Positions 50,287 through 58,234 of a DNA stretch of 64,000 bases are shown here, one piece after another (the first letter of the stretch is position 1; each line of letters begins with the position of its first letter). The DNA lies in NCBI GenBank assembly GCA_902362435.1, contig CABIWW010000011.1:1-64000 (forward strand), in the 5' to 3' direction. The position numbers and the translations under genes are program-made. The DNA is from Eubacteriaceae bacterium (lineage in GTDB: Bacteria; Bacillota; Clostridia; Peptostreptococcales; Anaerovoracaceae). The notes beneath the pieces are model-generated. The model was not told where the DNA came from and ran no database searches. It was given only the letters and a program-made list of their open reading frames with translations.

Positions 50287-51051
50287 ATGAAAGAAAAATA
50301 TATAAAGGAAGTTCTGGAAAAAGTAAAGGACGGTGGTCTGGCAGTGGACGATGCGTATGAGCAGCTGCGTGATCTGCCGTTCAAGGATATAGGTTTTGCC
50401 AATGTGGATAATCACAGAGCAGTGAGGACGGGATTCCCTGAAGTGGTGTTCTGTCAGGGAAAGACACCGCGGCAGATCGCGCAGATCATGGCTGAGCTTG
50501 TGAAAAACGGCGGCAATATCATGGGAACGAGAGCGACCGCGGAAGATTATAAGGCGGTGAAGGAACTGCTCAGCGATGCGGAATACTATGAGACTGCACG
50601 TATCATAGCGGTCAGGGATATGGAATCTGACGGTGAGGAGACTATGGAGCAGAGACGGTCGGTCGCGGTGATAACGGCCGGAACTGCTGACATACCGGTA
50701 GCTGAGGAAGCTGCAGTGACAGCCGGGATGCTGGGCAACAGAGTGGACAGGATATACGATGTGGGCGTTGCAGGTATACACAGGCTGTTCGACAAGCTCG
50801 ACAGGATAAGGGCTGCAGATGTCGTGATCGTCATAGCAGGTATGGAAGGCGCTCTGGCAAGCGTTGTCGGAGGTCTCGTGGACGTGCCGGTCATAGCAGT
50901 GCCGACGAGCATAGGGTACGGCGCGAATCTCGGAGGACTTTCAGCTCTACTTTCGATGCTCAACAGCTGTGCCAACGGAGTCGGAGTCGTCAATATCGAC
51001 AATGGTTTCGGAGCGGCATACCTGGCTTCTGTGATAAACAGAAAACGCTGA
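50287..51051 (+). CDS. larB: LarB-type pyridinium-3,5-biscarboxylate mononucleotide synthase
   Basis: 254 aa. The C-terminal half (about 115-254) is PurE-like: VAVITAGTADIPVAEEA, AGMEGALASVVGGLVDVPVIAVPTS and GANLGGLSALLSMLN. The N-terminal half (KEVLEKVKDGGLAVDDAYEQ) is the LarB extension, which separates it from PurE. LarB carboxylates and hydrolyses nicotinate adenine dinucleotide on the way to the nickel-pincer cofactor of lactate racemase-like enzymes. larA, larC and larE are not in the window. Confidence 0.88.
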   Translation: MKEKYIKEVLEKVKDGGLAVDDAYEQLRDLPFKDIGFANVDNHRAVRTGFPEVVFCQGKTPRQIAQIMAELVKNGGNIMGTRATAEDYKAVKELLSDAEYYETARIIAVRDMESDGEETMEQRRSVAVITAGTADIPVAEEAAVTAGMLGNRVDRIYDVGVAGIHRLFDKLDRIRAADVVIVIAGMEGALASVVGGLVDVPVIAVPTSIGYGANLGGLSALLSMLNSCANGVGVVNIDNGFGAAYLASVINRKR

Positions 51052-51428
51052 ATGTGGATCTGCTGATGAGCATCTTGAAAAAAGGAGCTTGTGCATGATG
51101 GACGTGGCGAATACCAAGACTGGGTTCCGGCATCTGGTATTTTGGTAAAAATTGCAGTTTTATGACCTGTATGAGAAGGTAAAATACCAAGAATCCATGA
51201 TCGACACTCAAGCTTTGGTAAAATGACATCGAGAAATCGCTAGAATGACAGGAAAAATTACCAAAGACAATTAGGCTGAGTCGATATTCTGGTAAATGAC
51301 GATTTTTTTCAATGTGATATTCGGGCAAAAATGCTAAAAAGCATGATCTGGAATAATATTTTTGGTAATCGTTCATAACTGTTGTGTAGGTAACCGCTGA
51401 CCGTCGATAACAGGCGGGTGGCAGATAC
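51052..51428. other. noncoding stretch with scattered TTTGGTAAAA-like words
   Basis: No supported gene. The words GGTAAAA or its reverse complement TTTTACC/TTACCAAA recur at about 51143, 51179, 51216, 51258, 51291 and 51355 with irregular spacing. This is not a CRISPR-like or tandem array. The stretch may be decayed coding DNA continuous with the following remnant. Confidence 0.5.
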
Positions 51429-51640
51429 ATAAACTTTAAGATTATCTAGATGAGTGCGAGCGGTCTGCTGGTGAAAAAGCCCGTGCCTAGGGTGAGAAGA
51501 TCGGTGAAGCCATAGGACGTTCTGAGGGCGGTATTGAGATCGCCGGAAAGATGTTAGCCAGATGTTAGCCAAAGGAATAGATCGCGATATTATATATAGA
51601 AGTCACCGGAATATCAGAGGATGATCTCAGAAAACTATAA
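51429..51640 (+). pseudogene. C-terminal remnant of an Rpn/PD-(D/E)XK transposase-family nuclease
   Basis: Reading frame by frame gives D-Y-L-D-E-C-E-R, then GEKARA-stop-GEKIGEAIGRSEGG, IEIAGKMLA, and after a shift KGIDRDIIYR, then after another VTGISEDDLRKL and a stop at about 51638-51640. Such a charged 'GE..G.A.G...G.EI A..ML..G' tail followed by 'I...TGIS..DL..L' is typical of Rpn recombination-promoting nucleases. A tandem 11-bp duplication, ATGTTAGCCAG/ATGTTAGCCAA (51551-51572), accounts for one frameshift. An in-frame TAG and other shifts show it is dead. Confidence 0.65.
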
Positions 51641-51666
51641 TGCGACTCACTTTAATAAAAGTAAAA

Positions 51667-51701
51667 CTCCGTCCGTGATTTCAATATCGTGGCGGTTTTT
51701 T
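51667..51701 (+). terminator. terminator-like hairpin before the his operon
   Basis: CCGTGAT (51673-51679) pairs with ATCGTGG (51686-51692, two G-U), followed by CGG and six T. It may shield the his promoter from upstream transcription. Confidence 0.5.
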
Positions 51702-51765
51702 CTTTTGGTCGATTATGTGAATGACCGTTTATCGGCTTTTTCTAAGGATTCTTTTGAATTTAGAC

Positions 51766-51794
51766 TGGACATAACAGCATGCAGAGTGTATACT
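51766..51794 (+). promoter_or_regulatory. promoter of the histidine operon
   Basis: TGGACA 51766-51771 and TATACT 51789-51794 with a 17-bp spacer. ATAACAG (51771-51777) and CTGTTAT (51793-51799) form an inverted repeat around the spacer, and ACTGT-TATT-ACAGT (51792-51805) is a second dyad. Both could be operators. No T-box leader or His-rich leader peptide was found. Confidence 0.6.
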
Positions 51795-51849
51795 GTTATT
51801 ACAGTAATCAAGTAACACTTTAATGTGATAAAGCAAAGGGGGAGCGAAT

Positions 51850-52962
51850 ATGAAATACAATCTCAGACCTGATGAACGAGCCACGCTGGAGCTCAGAGGA
51901 CTTTTCGAGAAATTCGGATATAAAAAATACAAGATAAGCAAATTCGAGGAATACTCGCTTTATGCGACGAACAGGAACTTTCTGATAGGCGACAAGGTGC
52001 TGACCTTTACAGACCTTGACGGAAGACTGCTGGCGATGAAGCCGGACGTGACGCTCAGCGTCATCAACAATACGGGCGCGACGAGAGAGAAAAGCGAGAA
52101 GCTTTACTACATAGAGAACGTTTACAGAGAAAACCGCGAGAACCACTGCTTCAAGGAGATCAACCAGATGGGTCTCGAATATATGGGAAGGATAGACAGA
52201 TACAGTATACTCGAGGTGATAGCGCTTGCAGCCAAGTCGCTCAAGACGATCGATCCCGACTATCTGCTCGAGATATCGCAGATGCACTACACGATAGATT
52301 TCATCGATTCGCTGGGACTTGATGAAAACATCTGCAGAGAACTGCTGGAGCACATCAGACAGAAAAATGTGACGGGTATAAACAAGATCATAGAGACCGC
52401 CGGGATCGACGGCAGGAACGCCGAGATCCTCAGCGGAATACCATTTCTTTACGGTGAGATGAGCAAAACGCTGAAAAAGGCGAGAACCATGGCGGTGAAC
52501 GAAAAAATGGAAAAGGATCTCGATGAACTGCAGGAATACTGCAGCGCGCTCAAGAGCCTTGGATACGCGAAAAATATACAGATCGACCTTTCCATGATAA
52601 ACGACATGGAATACTACAACGGCATAGTGTTCAGGGGTTACATAAGAAATCTGCCGGGCTGCGTGCTGGCCGGAGGTCAGTACGACAAGGCTATGCAGCT
52701 GTTCGGAAAGGATGCAGGCGCTGTGGGTTTCGCGATCTATCTCGACGAGCTCACAAAGGGCAGGATGCCGGCTTCGGAATACGATGTCGACGCGCTGCTG
52801 ATCTACGACGCAGAAACACCTGCAGCTGACGTTTTCAAAGCGGTGAAGAGCCTGCAGAAGGAAGGCCTGACGGTCAGAGCGGAGACGGAGGCACCTGCGT
52901 GCCTCAGATACAGAGAGAAATACATTCTTGAAAACGGTGAGACAAAGAAGGAGGAGATATAA
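51850..52962 (+). CDS. hisZ: ATP phosphoribosyltransferase regulatory subunit
   Basis: 370 aa. A HisRS-like paralogue with class II synthetase motif-like blocks (TFTDLDGRLLAMKPDVTLSV near 48-67, YRENRENHCFKEINQMGLE near 92-110, GGQYDKAMQLFG near 275) but no anticodon-binding function. It lacks tRNA charging activity and forms the regulatory half of the HisGZ complex. Its partner, a short-form HisG, is encoded next, consistent with a HisZ-dependent enzyme. AAAGGGGGAG precedes the ATG. Confidence 0.93.
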   Translation: MKYNLRPDERATLELRGLFEKFGYKKYKISKFEEYSLYATNRNFLIGDKVLTFTDLDGRLLAMKPDVTLSVINNTGATREKSEKLYYIENVYRENRENHCFKEINQMGLEYMGRIDRYSILEVIALAAKSLKTIDPDYLLEISQMHYTIDFIDSLGLDENICRELLEHIRQKNVTGINKIIETAGIDGRNAEILSGIPFLYGEMSKTLKKARTMAVNEKMEKDLDELQEYCSALKSLGYAKNIQIDLSMINDMEYYNGIVFRGYIRNLPGCVLAGGQYDKAMQLFGKDAGAVGFAIYLDELTKGRMPASEYDVDALLIYDAETPAADVFKAVKSLQKEGLTVRAETEAPACLRYREKYILENGETKKEEI

Positions 52963-53583
52963 ATGCTGAATATAGCGCTGCCTAAAGGACGTCTCGGAGA
53001 TCAGGTATACGATATGCTTGCATCGGCCGGATATGACTGCCCGGGATATTATGAACAGAACAGGAAACTCGTTTTCGAGAGTCCGGAGAAAAACGTAAGA
53101 TATCTTCTCGTAAAGCCGAGCGACGTTGCGATCTATGTCGAGCACAGGGCTGCAGACGTCGGTATCGTGGGCAAGGATATACTTCTAGAGAACAAATCAG
53201 ACGTTTATGAGCTGCTCGACCTCGATATAGGAAAGTGCAGGATGGCTGTCGCTGCGCCGGACGGATACATAGAAGACCCTGACAGGACGCTGCGCGTGGC
53301 TACGAAGTACGTGAACATCGCGAAGAATTTCTATGGCGGCAGGAACAGAGATATAGAGATAATAAAGCTGAACGGAAGCATCGAGCTGGCTCCGATACTT
53401 GGTCTTTCGGACGTGATCGTCGATATCGTGGAGACCGGTAATACGCTCAGGGAGAACCATCTGAGCGTGATCGAGGAGTTCGAGAACATCAGCGCGAGGT
53501 TCATCGCGAACAAGACGAGCTTCAAATTCGAAAATGAGATGATAACGGACATGCTTCAGAAGCTGGGAGAACAGGTGAAATGA
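52963..53583 (+). CDS. hisG: ATP phosphoribosyltransferase, short form
   Basis: 206 aa, which is the short HisG lacking the C-terminal ACT-like regulatory domain. It starts histidine synthesis by joining ATP and PRPP. Motifs are LPKGRLGDQVYDML near 5, VGIVGKDILLE near 65, and IVDIVETGNTLREN near 148, the PRPP-binding region. Feedback control is expected through HisZ. AAGGAGGAG precedes the start; it overlaps hisC by ATGA. Confidence 0.95.
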   Translation: MLNIALPKGRLGDQVYDMLASAGYDCPGYYEQNRKLVFESPEKNVRYLLVKPSDVAIYVEHRAADVGIVGKDILLENKSDVYELLDLDIGKCRMAVAAPDGYIEDPDRTLRVATKYVNIAKNFYGGRNRDIEIIKLNGSIELAPILGLSDVIVDIVETGNTLRENHLSVIEEFENISARFIANKTSFKFENEMITDMLQKLGEQVK

Positions 53584-54641
53584 GCAGATTTTTAAATGAA
53601 AAATTCCAGACTCTCGAGCCGTACACGCCGGGCGAACAGCCTAAGGTGCTCGGGAAACTGATAAAACTCAATACGAACGAGAATCCTTACGAGCCGGCGC
53701 CGTCGGTCGTAAAGGTGATAAACGAGGCGGAAGTGAACAGGCTGAAGCTTTATTCGGAACCGGCGGCATCGCAGTTCACAGACGCTGTTGCGGAATATTA
53801 CGGTATCGGAAAGGATCAGGTGATCGCAGGGAACGGCTCGGATGAGATACTCGCATTCATATTCATGGCGTTCCAGGGCAGGACCGGCAGGGTATACTAT
53901 CCTGAGATAAGCTACAGCTTTTATCCGGTATACTGCGATATCTTCAGGGCTGAGAGCGTGAAAGTGCCGCTCGCGGAGGATTTTTCCATAAGACCGGAGG
54001 ACTATTACGACGCGGACGGAACGATCGTGATCACTAATCCTAATGCGCCGACAGGGATGGCACTGACGCTCGATCAGATCGAGGCGATACTTAAGCATAA
54101 CATAGACAACCTGGTCGTGATAGACGAGGCGTACGTTGATTTCGGAGCGCAGAGCGCGGTGAGCCTGATAGACAGCTACGACAACCTGATGATCGTGCAG
54201 ACCCTTTCCAAGTCGAGGAGCCTTGCAGGCGCGAGAGTGGGCTTTGCGATGGCAAACAGCGGGCTGATAGCAGATATGAACAGGATAAAGTTCAGCTTCA
54301 ATCCGTACAACCTAAACCGCCTCTCGATCCTTGCGGGAGCCGAGGCGATGAAGGATACCGCATATTTTGAAAAGACGAGAAAGCTGATAATGGACACCAG
54401 AGAAGCTTTCGTTGCGGACATGAAAAAACTGGGATTCCGCGTGCTTCCTTCGAGTGCGAACTTCGTGTTCGCTTCCGGCGATCGTATTTCCGGCGAAGAA
54501 TATTTCACAAAGCTCAAAAAATATAATATAATAGTAAGGCATTTCAAAGATGAAAAGATCAGAGATTTTGTCAGAATAACGATAGGCACGCCTGAAGAAA
54601 TGAAAGCGCTTGTCAGAGCTACGGAGGAGATCCTCGGATAG
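53580..54641 (+). CDS. hisC: histidinol-phosphate aminotransferase
   Basis: 353 aa, fold-type I PLP enzyme. Substrate loop KLNTNENPYEPAP near 29, GNGSDEILAF near 81, ITNPNAPTG near 144 and DEAYVDFG near 180. The PLP lysine lies in TLSKSRSLAGARVGF near 210 and the phosphate-binding Arg in RVGFA. It converts imidazole acetol phosphate to histidinol phosphate. It overlaps hisG by 4 bp, exactly where hisD is often found in other Firmicutes. Confidence 0.94.
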   Translation: MSRFLNEKFQTLEPYTPGEQPKVLGKLIKLNTNENPYEPAPSVVKVINEAEVNRLKLYSEPAASQFTDAVAEYYGIGKDQVIAGNGSDEILAFIFMAFQGRTGRVYYPEISYSFYPVYCDIFRAESVKVPLAEDFSIRPEDYYDADGTIVITNPNAPTGMALTLDQIEAILKHNIDNLVVIDEAYVDFGAQSAVSLIDSYDNLMIVQTLSKSRSLAGARVGFAMANSGLIADMNRIKFSFNPYNLNRLSILAGAEAMKDTAYFEKTRKLIMDTREAFVADMKKLGFRVLPSSANFVFASGDRISGEEYFTKLKKYNIIVRHFKDEKIRDFVRITIGTPEEMKALVRATEEILG

Positions 54642-54663
54642 TGCGTGCAGAAGGAGAAGCGTA

Positions 54664-55251
54664 ATGAGAAGAAAAAAGATCGTCAGAGACACGAAAGAGA
54701 CAAAGATAGTGCTCGCACTGGAGATAGACGGAAGCGGCGCATATGAGATAAACACGGGATGCGGGTTCCTGGATCATATGCTGGAGCTGTTCACCAGACA
54801 CGGCAGATTCGATATAGCTGTCGACTGCAACGGCGACACGCATGTCGACTACCATCACACCGTGGAGGACATCGGCATCGCGATGGGAAGAGCTTTCAGA
54901 GAGGCGCTCGGAGACAAGCGGGGCATCTACAGGTACGGGAGCATGCTGCTGCCTATGGACGAGGCGCTCGTGCTTTGCGCGGTAGATATAAGCGGCCGCA
55001 GCTGCGTCAATTTCGATGTGCAGATACCTACTCAGAAGGTCGGAGATTTTGACACTGAGCTGGTGAAGGAATTCATCGAGGCGCTGGCGCGGGAGATGGG
55101 TCTGACGATACACGTGAAGATGCTGGCAGGCGAGAATTCACATCACATAATAGAAGCTGTATTCAAGGGAATGGGGCGCGCGCTCAGACAGGCATGCGCG
55201 GTCGAGGACGAATACGCGGATGAGATACCTTCGACAAAAGGAGTGTTGTAG
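54664..55251 (+). CDS. hisB: imidazoleglycerol-phosphate dehydratase
   Basis: 195 aa from ATG 54664 (AAGGAGAAG upstream). Monofunctional HisB. The duplicated metal-binding motifs are clear: CGFLDHMLELF near 37, HVDYHHTVEDIG near 61, and HHIIEAVFKGMG near 160. It dehydrates imidazoleglycerol phosphate to imidazole acetol phosphate with Mn2+. No N-terminal phosphatase domain is present. Its stop codon abuts the hisH start. Confidence 0.96.
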   Translation: MRRKKIVRDTKETKIVLALEIDGSGAYEINTGCGFLDHMLELFTRHGRFDIAVDCNGDTHVDYHHTVEDIGIAMGRAFREALGDKRGIYRYGSMLLPMDEALVLCAVDISGRSCVNFDVQIPTQKVGDFDTELVKEFIEALAREMGLTIHVKMLAGENSHHIIEAVFKGMGRALRQACAVEDEYADEIPSTKGVL

Positions 55252-55872
55252 ATGATAGCGGTAATAGATTACGGAGTAGGGAACCTGTTCTCCCTCACAG
55301 CTTCGCTGAAATATCTCGGAGCTGAAACGGTAGTGACGAACAGGAGCGAAGATATAGAAAAGGCCGACAGGATCATACTGCCGGGCGTAGGGGCATTCGA
55401 GGATGCTGCAGCAAAGCTCAGAGCCACAGGTCTCGTGGATACGATCATGAAAGAGACCGCAGCGGGCAAGCCGCTGCTGGGGATATGTCTCGGCATGCAG
55501 CTGCTTTTTGAGGAAAGCCATGAGTACGGAGTGCACAAGGGTTTAGGTCTCATAAAGGGCACAGTGGCGTCTATAGATGAGGATCTGAAGAAGCAGGGCA
55601 TAACTGATCTCAAGGTTCCTCACATAGGCTGGAATGCTCTGGACTTCAAGGAGGACGAGCCGCTTTTCAAGTATATAAAGCAGGGCGACTGCGTGTACTA
55701 CGTGCACAGCTTCTACGGCAGAGACTGCGAGGAGAGCACGATAGCGACTTCGATGTATGGCATAAAGATCACGGGAGCTGTAAGAAACGGCAGCGTTTAC
55801 GGAACGCAGTTCCACCCGGAGAAGAGCGGAGACGTCGGACTCAACATACTTAGAGCATTTATGGAGGTGTAG
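55252..55872 (+). CDS. hisH: imidazole glycerol phosphate synthase, glutaminase subunit
   Basis: 206 aa, class I glutamine amidotransferase. The catalytic triad is visible: the Cys nucleophile in LLGICLGMQLLFE near 80, and His/Glu in GTQFHPEKSG near 187. It supplies ammonia through a channel to HisF. The ATG begins directly after the hisB stop, so translation is coupled. Confidence 0.96.
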   Translation: MIAVIDYGVGNLFSLTASLKYLGAETVVTNRSEDIEKADRIILPGVGAFEDAAAKLRATGLVDTIMKETAAGKPLLGICLGMQLLFEESHEYGVHKGLGLIKGTVASIDEDLKKQGITDLKVPHIGWNALDFKEDEPLFKYIKQGDCVYYVHSFYGRDCEESTIATSMYGIKITGAVRNGSVYGTQFHPEKSGDVGLNILRAFMEV

Positions 55873-55878
55873 GCGGAT

Positions 55879-56589
55879 ATGAAGATTTTTCCTGCAATAG
55901 ATTTGAGAGACGGTAAGGTGGTCAGGCTTTTTCAGGGCGACTACGATCAGATGACCGTTTACAGCGATGATCCTGTGGAGATCGCATCATCATTCAAGGC
56001 AGCGGGCGCCGGCAACCTGCATCTCGTCGACCTCGACGGTGCGAAGGACGGAAAGCTCGTTAACTACGACTCGATAAAGAAGATCACAGAAAATGTGGAT
56101 ATGTTCGTCGAAGTCGGAGGCGGTATCAGGGACGAGGAACGCATCAGGCAGTATCTCGAGATCGGAGTCGGCAGAGTGATACTGGGGACTGTTGCGGTAA
56201 AAGATCCGGAGTTCCTGGAGGAAATGATCGCAAAATACGGCGACAGGATAGCTGTAGGCGTGGATTCGAAAGACGGATACGTCGCAGTTAACGGCTGGAA
56301 AGAGGTGACCGACAGAGAAAGCTTCGAGTTCTGCAGATATCTGCAGAAGATCGGAGTGAAGACCGTGATATACACTGATATCTCCAGAGACGGCAGCCTG
56401 GAGGGGACTAATATGGAAGCCTACAGGAAGCTCGCCAAGATCGAGAACCTGGATATCGTGGCGTCGGGCGGCATCAGCTTTTACGAGGAGATAGAGCAGC
56501 TGAGGGATGTCGTTTCGGCAGCGATCCTCGGCAAGGCGATATACAGCGGCAAGCTGGATCTGGCAAAGGCAGTGGAACTTGCTGAATAG
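55879..56589 (+). CDS. hisA: ProFAR isomerase
   Basis: 236 aa TIM barrel. IFPAIDLRDGKVVRLFQGDY at the start carries the catalytic base Asp8, FVEVGGGIRDEERI near 76 and YTDISRDGSLEGTN near 165 carry the phosphate sites and the second Asp, and VASGGISFYEEIEQL lies near 193. It catalyses the Amadori rearrangement of ProFAR to PRFAR. Six bp after hisH. Confidence 0.96.
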   Translation: MKIFPAIDLRDGKVVRLFQGDYDQMTVYSDDPVEIASSFKAAGAGNLHLVDLDGAKDGKLVNYDSIKKITENVDMFVEVGGGIRDEERIRQYLEIGVGRVILGTVAVKDPEFLEEMIAKYGDRIAVGVDSKDGYVAVNGWKEVTDRESFEFCRYLQKIGVKTVIYTDISRDGSLEGTNMEAYRKLAKIENLDIVASGGISFYEEIEQLRDVVSAAILGKAIYSGKLDLAKAVELAE

Positions 56590-56607
56590 AGATGGGAGAA
56601 GCGAAAC

Positions 56608-57363
56608 ATGATCACTAAGAGAATCATACCTTGTCTCGACGTAAGAAACGGCAGGGTTGTAAAAGGCAAGAATTTCGAAGGCATACAGGATGTTTCGGAT
56701 CCTGTGGAAATGGCGAAGTTCTACAACAGAGAAGGCGCCGATGAGCTGGTGTTCTATGACATAACAGCCAGCGTGGAAGAGCGCGGGCTCTTTACAGATA
56801 TACTCACGAAAGTGGCGTCAGAGATATTCATACCGCTGACAGTGGGCGGCGGCATAAATACTCTGGACGATTTTGACAGAGTGCTCAAGTGCGGAGCTGA
56901 CAAGGTCAGCGTGAACAGCGGCGCGATCCGTGATCCGCAGATAATAGAAAAGGCTGCGAAGAAATACGGAGATCAGTGCGTCGTGCTGAGCATGGACATA
57001 AAGCGCGTGGACGGCAGCTTCAGGCTCTTTGCAAAGGGCGGACGTGAGAACACAGGCATAGATGCGCTGCAGTGGGCGGTCGACGGAGTGAACAGCGGAG
57101 CGGGAGAGCTCGTTGTGAACAGCATCGATACCGACGGAGTCAAGCAGGGCTTCGATCTGGAGCTGCTCGATGAGATCGCGGCGAGAGTCAATGTGCCGAT
57201 AATAGCGTCGGGCGGAGCGGGAAAGATGGAAGACTTTTCAGAGCTCTTCAGACATAAAGGCATGGACGCGGGACTGGCTGCGAGCATTTTCCACTACAAG
57301 GAAATAAAGATAGCAGATCTTAAAAAATATCTCAGAAATGAAGGCGTGGAGGTCAGATTGTAA
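56608..57363 (+). CDS. hisF: imidazole glycerol phosphate synthase, cyclase subunit
   Basis: 251 aa TIM barrel paralogous to His[21 protein letters not shown] holds catalytic Asp11, [11 protein letters not shown] near 80, [11 protein letters not shown] near 97, [13 protein letters not shown] near 125 after the second catalytic Asp, and [13 protein letters not shown] near 197. With HisH it makes imidazole glycerol phosphate and AICAR from PRFAR. Eighteen bp after hisA. Confidence 0.97.
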   Translation: MITKRIIPCLDVRNGRVVKGKNFEGIQDVSDPVEMAKFYNREGADELVFYDITASVEERGLFTDILTKVASEIFIPLTVGGGINTLDDFDRVLKCGADKVSVNSGAIRDPQIIEKAAKKYGDQCVVLSMDIKRVDGSFRLFAKGGRENTGIDALQWAVDGVNSGAGELVVNSIDTDGVKQGFDLELLDEIAARVNVPIIASGGAGKMEDFSELFRHKGMDAGLAASIFHYKEIKIADLKKYLRNEGVEVRL

Positions 57364-57364
57364 T

Positions 57365-58009
57365 ATGGATATAGAAAAACTCAGATTTGATGAAAAGGGA
57401 CTGATCCCTGCAGTGGTGCAGGATCACTATACGAAGCAGGTCCTGACGGTGGCGTACATGAACCGAGAATCTCTCGAGATCACGATGAAAGAAGGTTATA
57501 CGTGCTTTTACAGCAGGAGCAGACAGGAGCTGTGGAGAAAAGGCGAGACGAGCGGCAACACTCAGAAGGTCGTATCGATCACATCCGACTGTGACAGAGA
57601 TGCGCTTGTGATAGAAGTGATAAAGAACGGACCTGCGTGTCACACAGGAGAAGAAAGCTGTTTCTTCAACCTCGAATACATCGGCGAGGGAATGACGCCG
57701 TTTTCATACGAAGGTCTGTACAAGATGATCGAAGGCAGGAAGACTCAGCCGAAGGAAGGCAGCTACACTACATACCTGTTTGAGAAGGGCATGGACAAGA
57801 TCCTCAAGAAGGTCGGCGAGGAATCGACAGAAGTCATCATCGCAGGCGCGAAGAACGACAAAGAAGAGACGATATACGAAGTTGCTGATCTGGCGTACCA
57901 TCTTATGGTGATGATGGTGGAACAGGGCATAACCCTGCAGGACGTCACGGCAGAACTGACGAAGAGACATGTCATAGACCACAAGGTGAAGCAGGAGAGA
58001 ATGAAATAG
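57365..58009 (+). CDS. hisI: phosphoribosyl-AMP cyclohydrolase / phosphoribosyl-ATP pyrophosphatase
   Basis: 214 aa HisIE fusion from ATG 57365, which overlaps the spacer after the hisF stop by one base gap. HisI (1-115) has the metal/active motifs [38 protein letters not shown] and [12 protein letters not shown]. HisE (125-214) has [20 protein letters not shown] and [14 protein letters not shown]. Last gene of the his operon; no terminator with a clear T-run was seen directly after it. Confidence 0.95.
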   Translation: MDIEKLRFDEKGLIPAVVQDHYTKQVLTVAYMNRESLEITMKEGYTCFYSRSRQELWRKGETSGNTQKVVSITSDCDRDALVIEVIKNGPACHTGEESCFFNLEYIGEGMTPFSYEGLYKMIEGRKTQPKEGSYTTYLFEKGMDKILKKVGEESTEVIIAGAKNDKEETIYEVADLAYHLMVMMVEQGITLQDVTAELTKRHVIDHKVKQERMK

Positions 58010-58234
58010 CTGTCGGATTCCCACGGCAGATCTGACAAATATACATGTTACATATCACAAGGTGAAGCGATAAAAATTGAAATAATTTGTCGAATCATGT
58101 CAGAGTGTAAAATATTTTAGTGCAATGTGGCACAGGATGTCGACTAAAACCCCCTGTATAAATCCGGTTTTGAATATAAAATATGTATTGGAATCAATTA
58201 TAGTTTTGAACAAAGCTGATGTTTGGGGATACAT

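Noticed and set aside
50287..51051. purE (N5-CAIR mutase)
   Set aside because: The extra N-terminal domain and absence of purine genes nearby fit LarB, not PurE.
51110..51380. CRISPR-like or iteron array of TTTGGTAAAA words
   Set aside because: Words are too short, irregularly spaced and in both orientations.
51640..51849. T-box riboswitch before hisZ
   Set aside because: No specifier-loop structure or TGGNACCGCG-like antiterminator box could be found.
51820..53145. 441-codon open frame on the minus strand
   Set aside because: Antisense to hisZ and hisG, both with full family motifs; the mirror translation has no recognisable domain.
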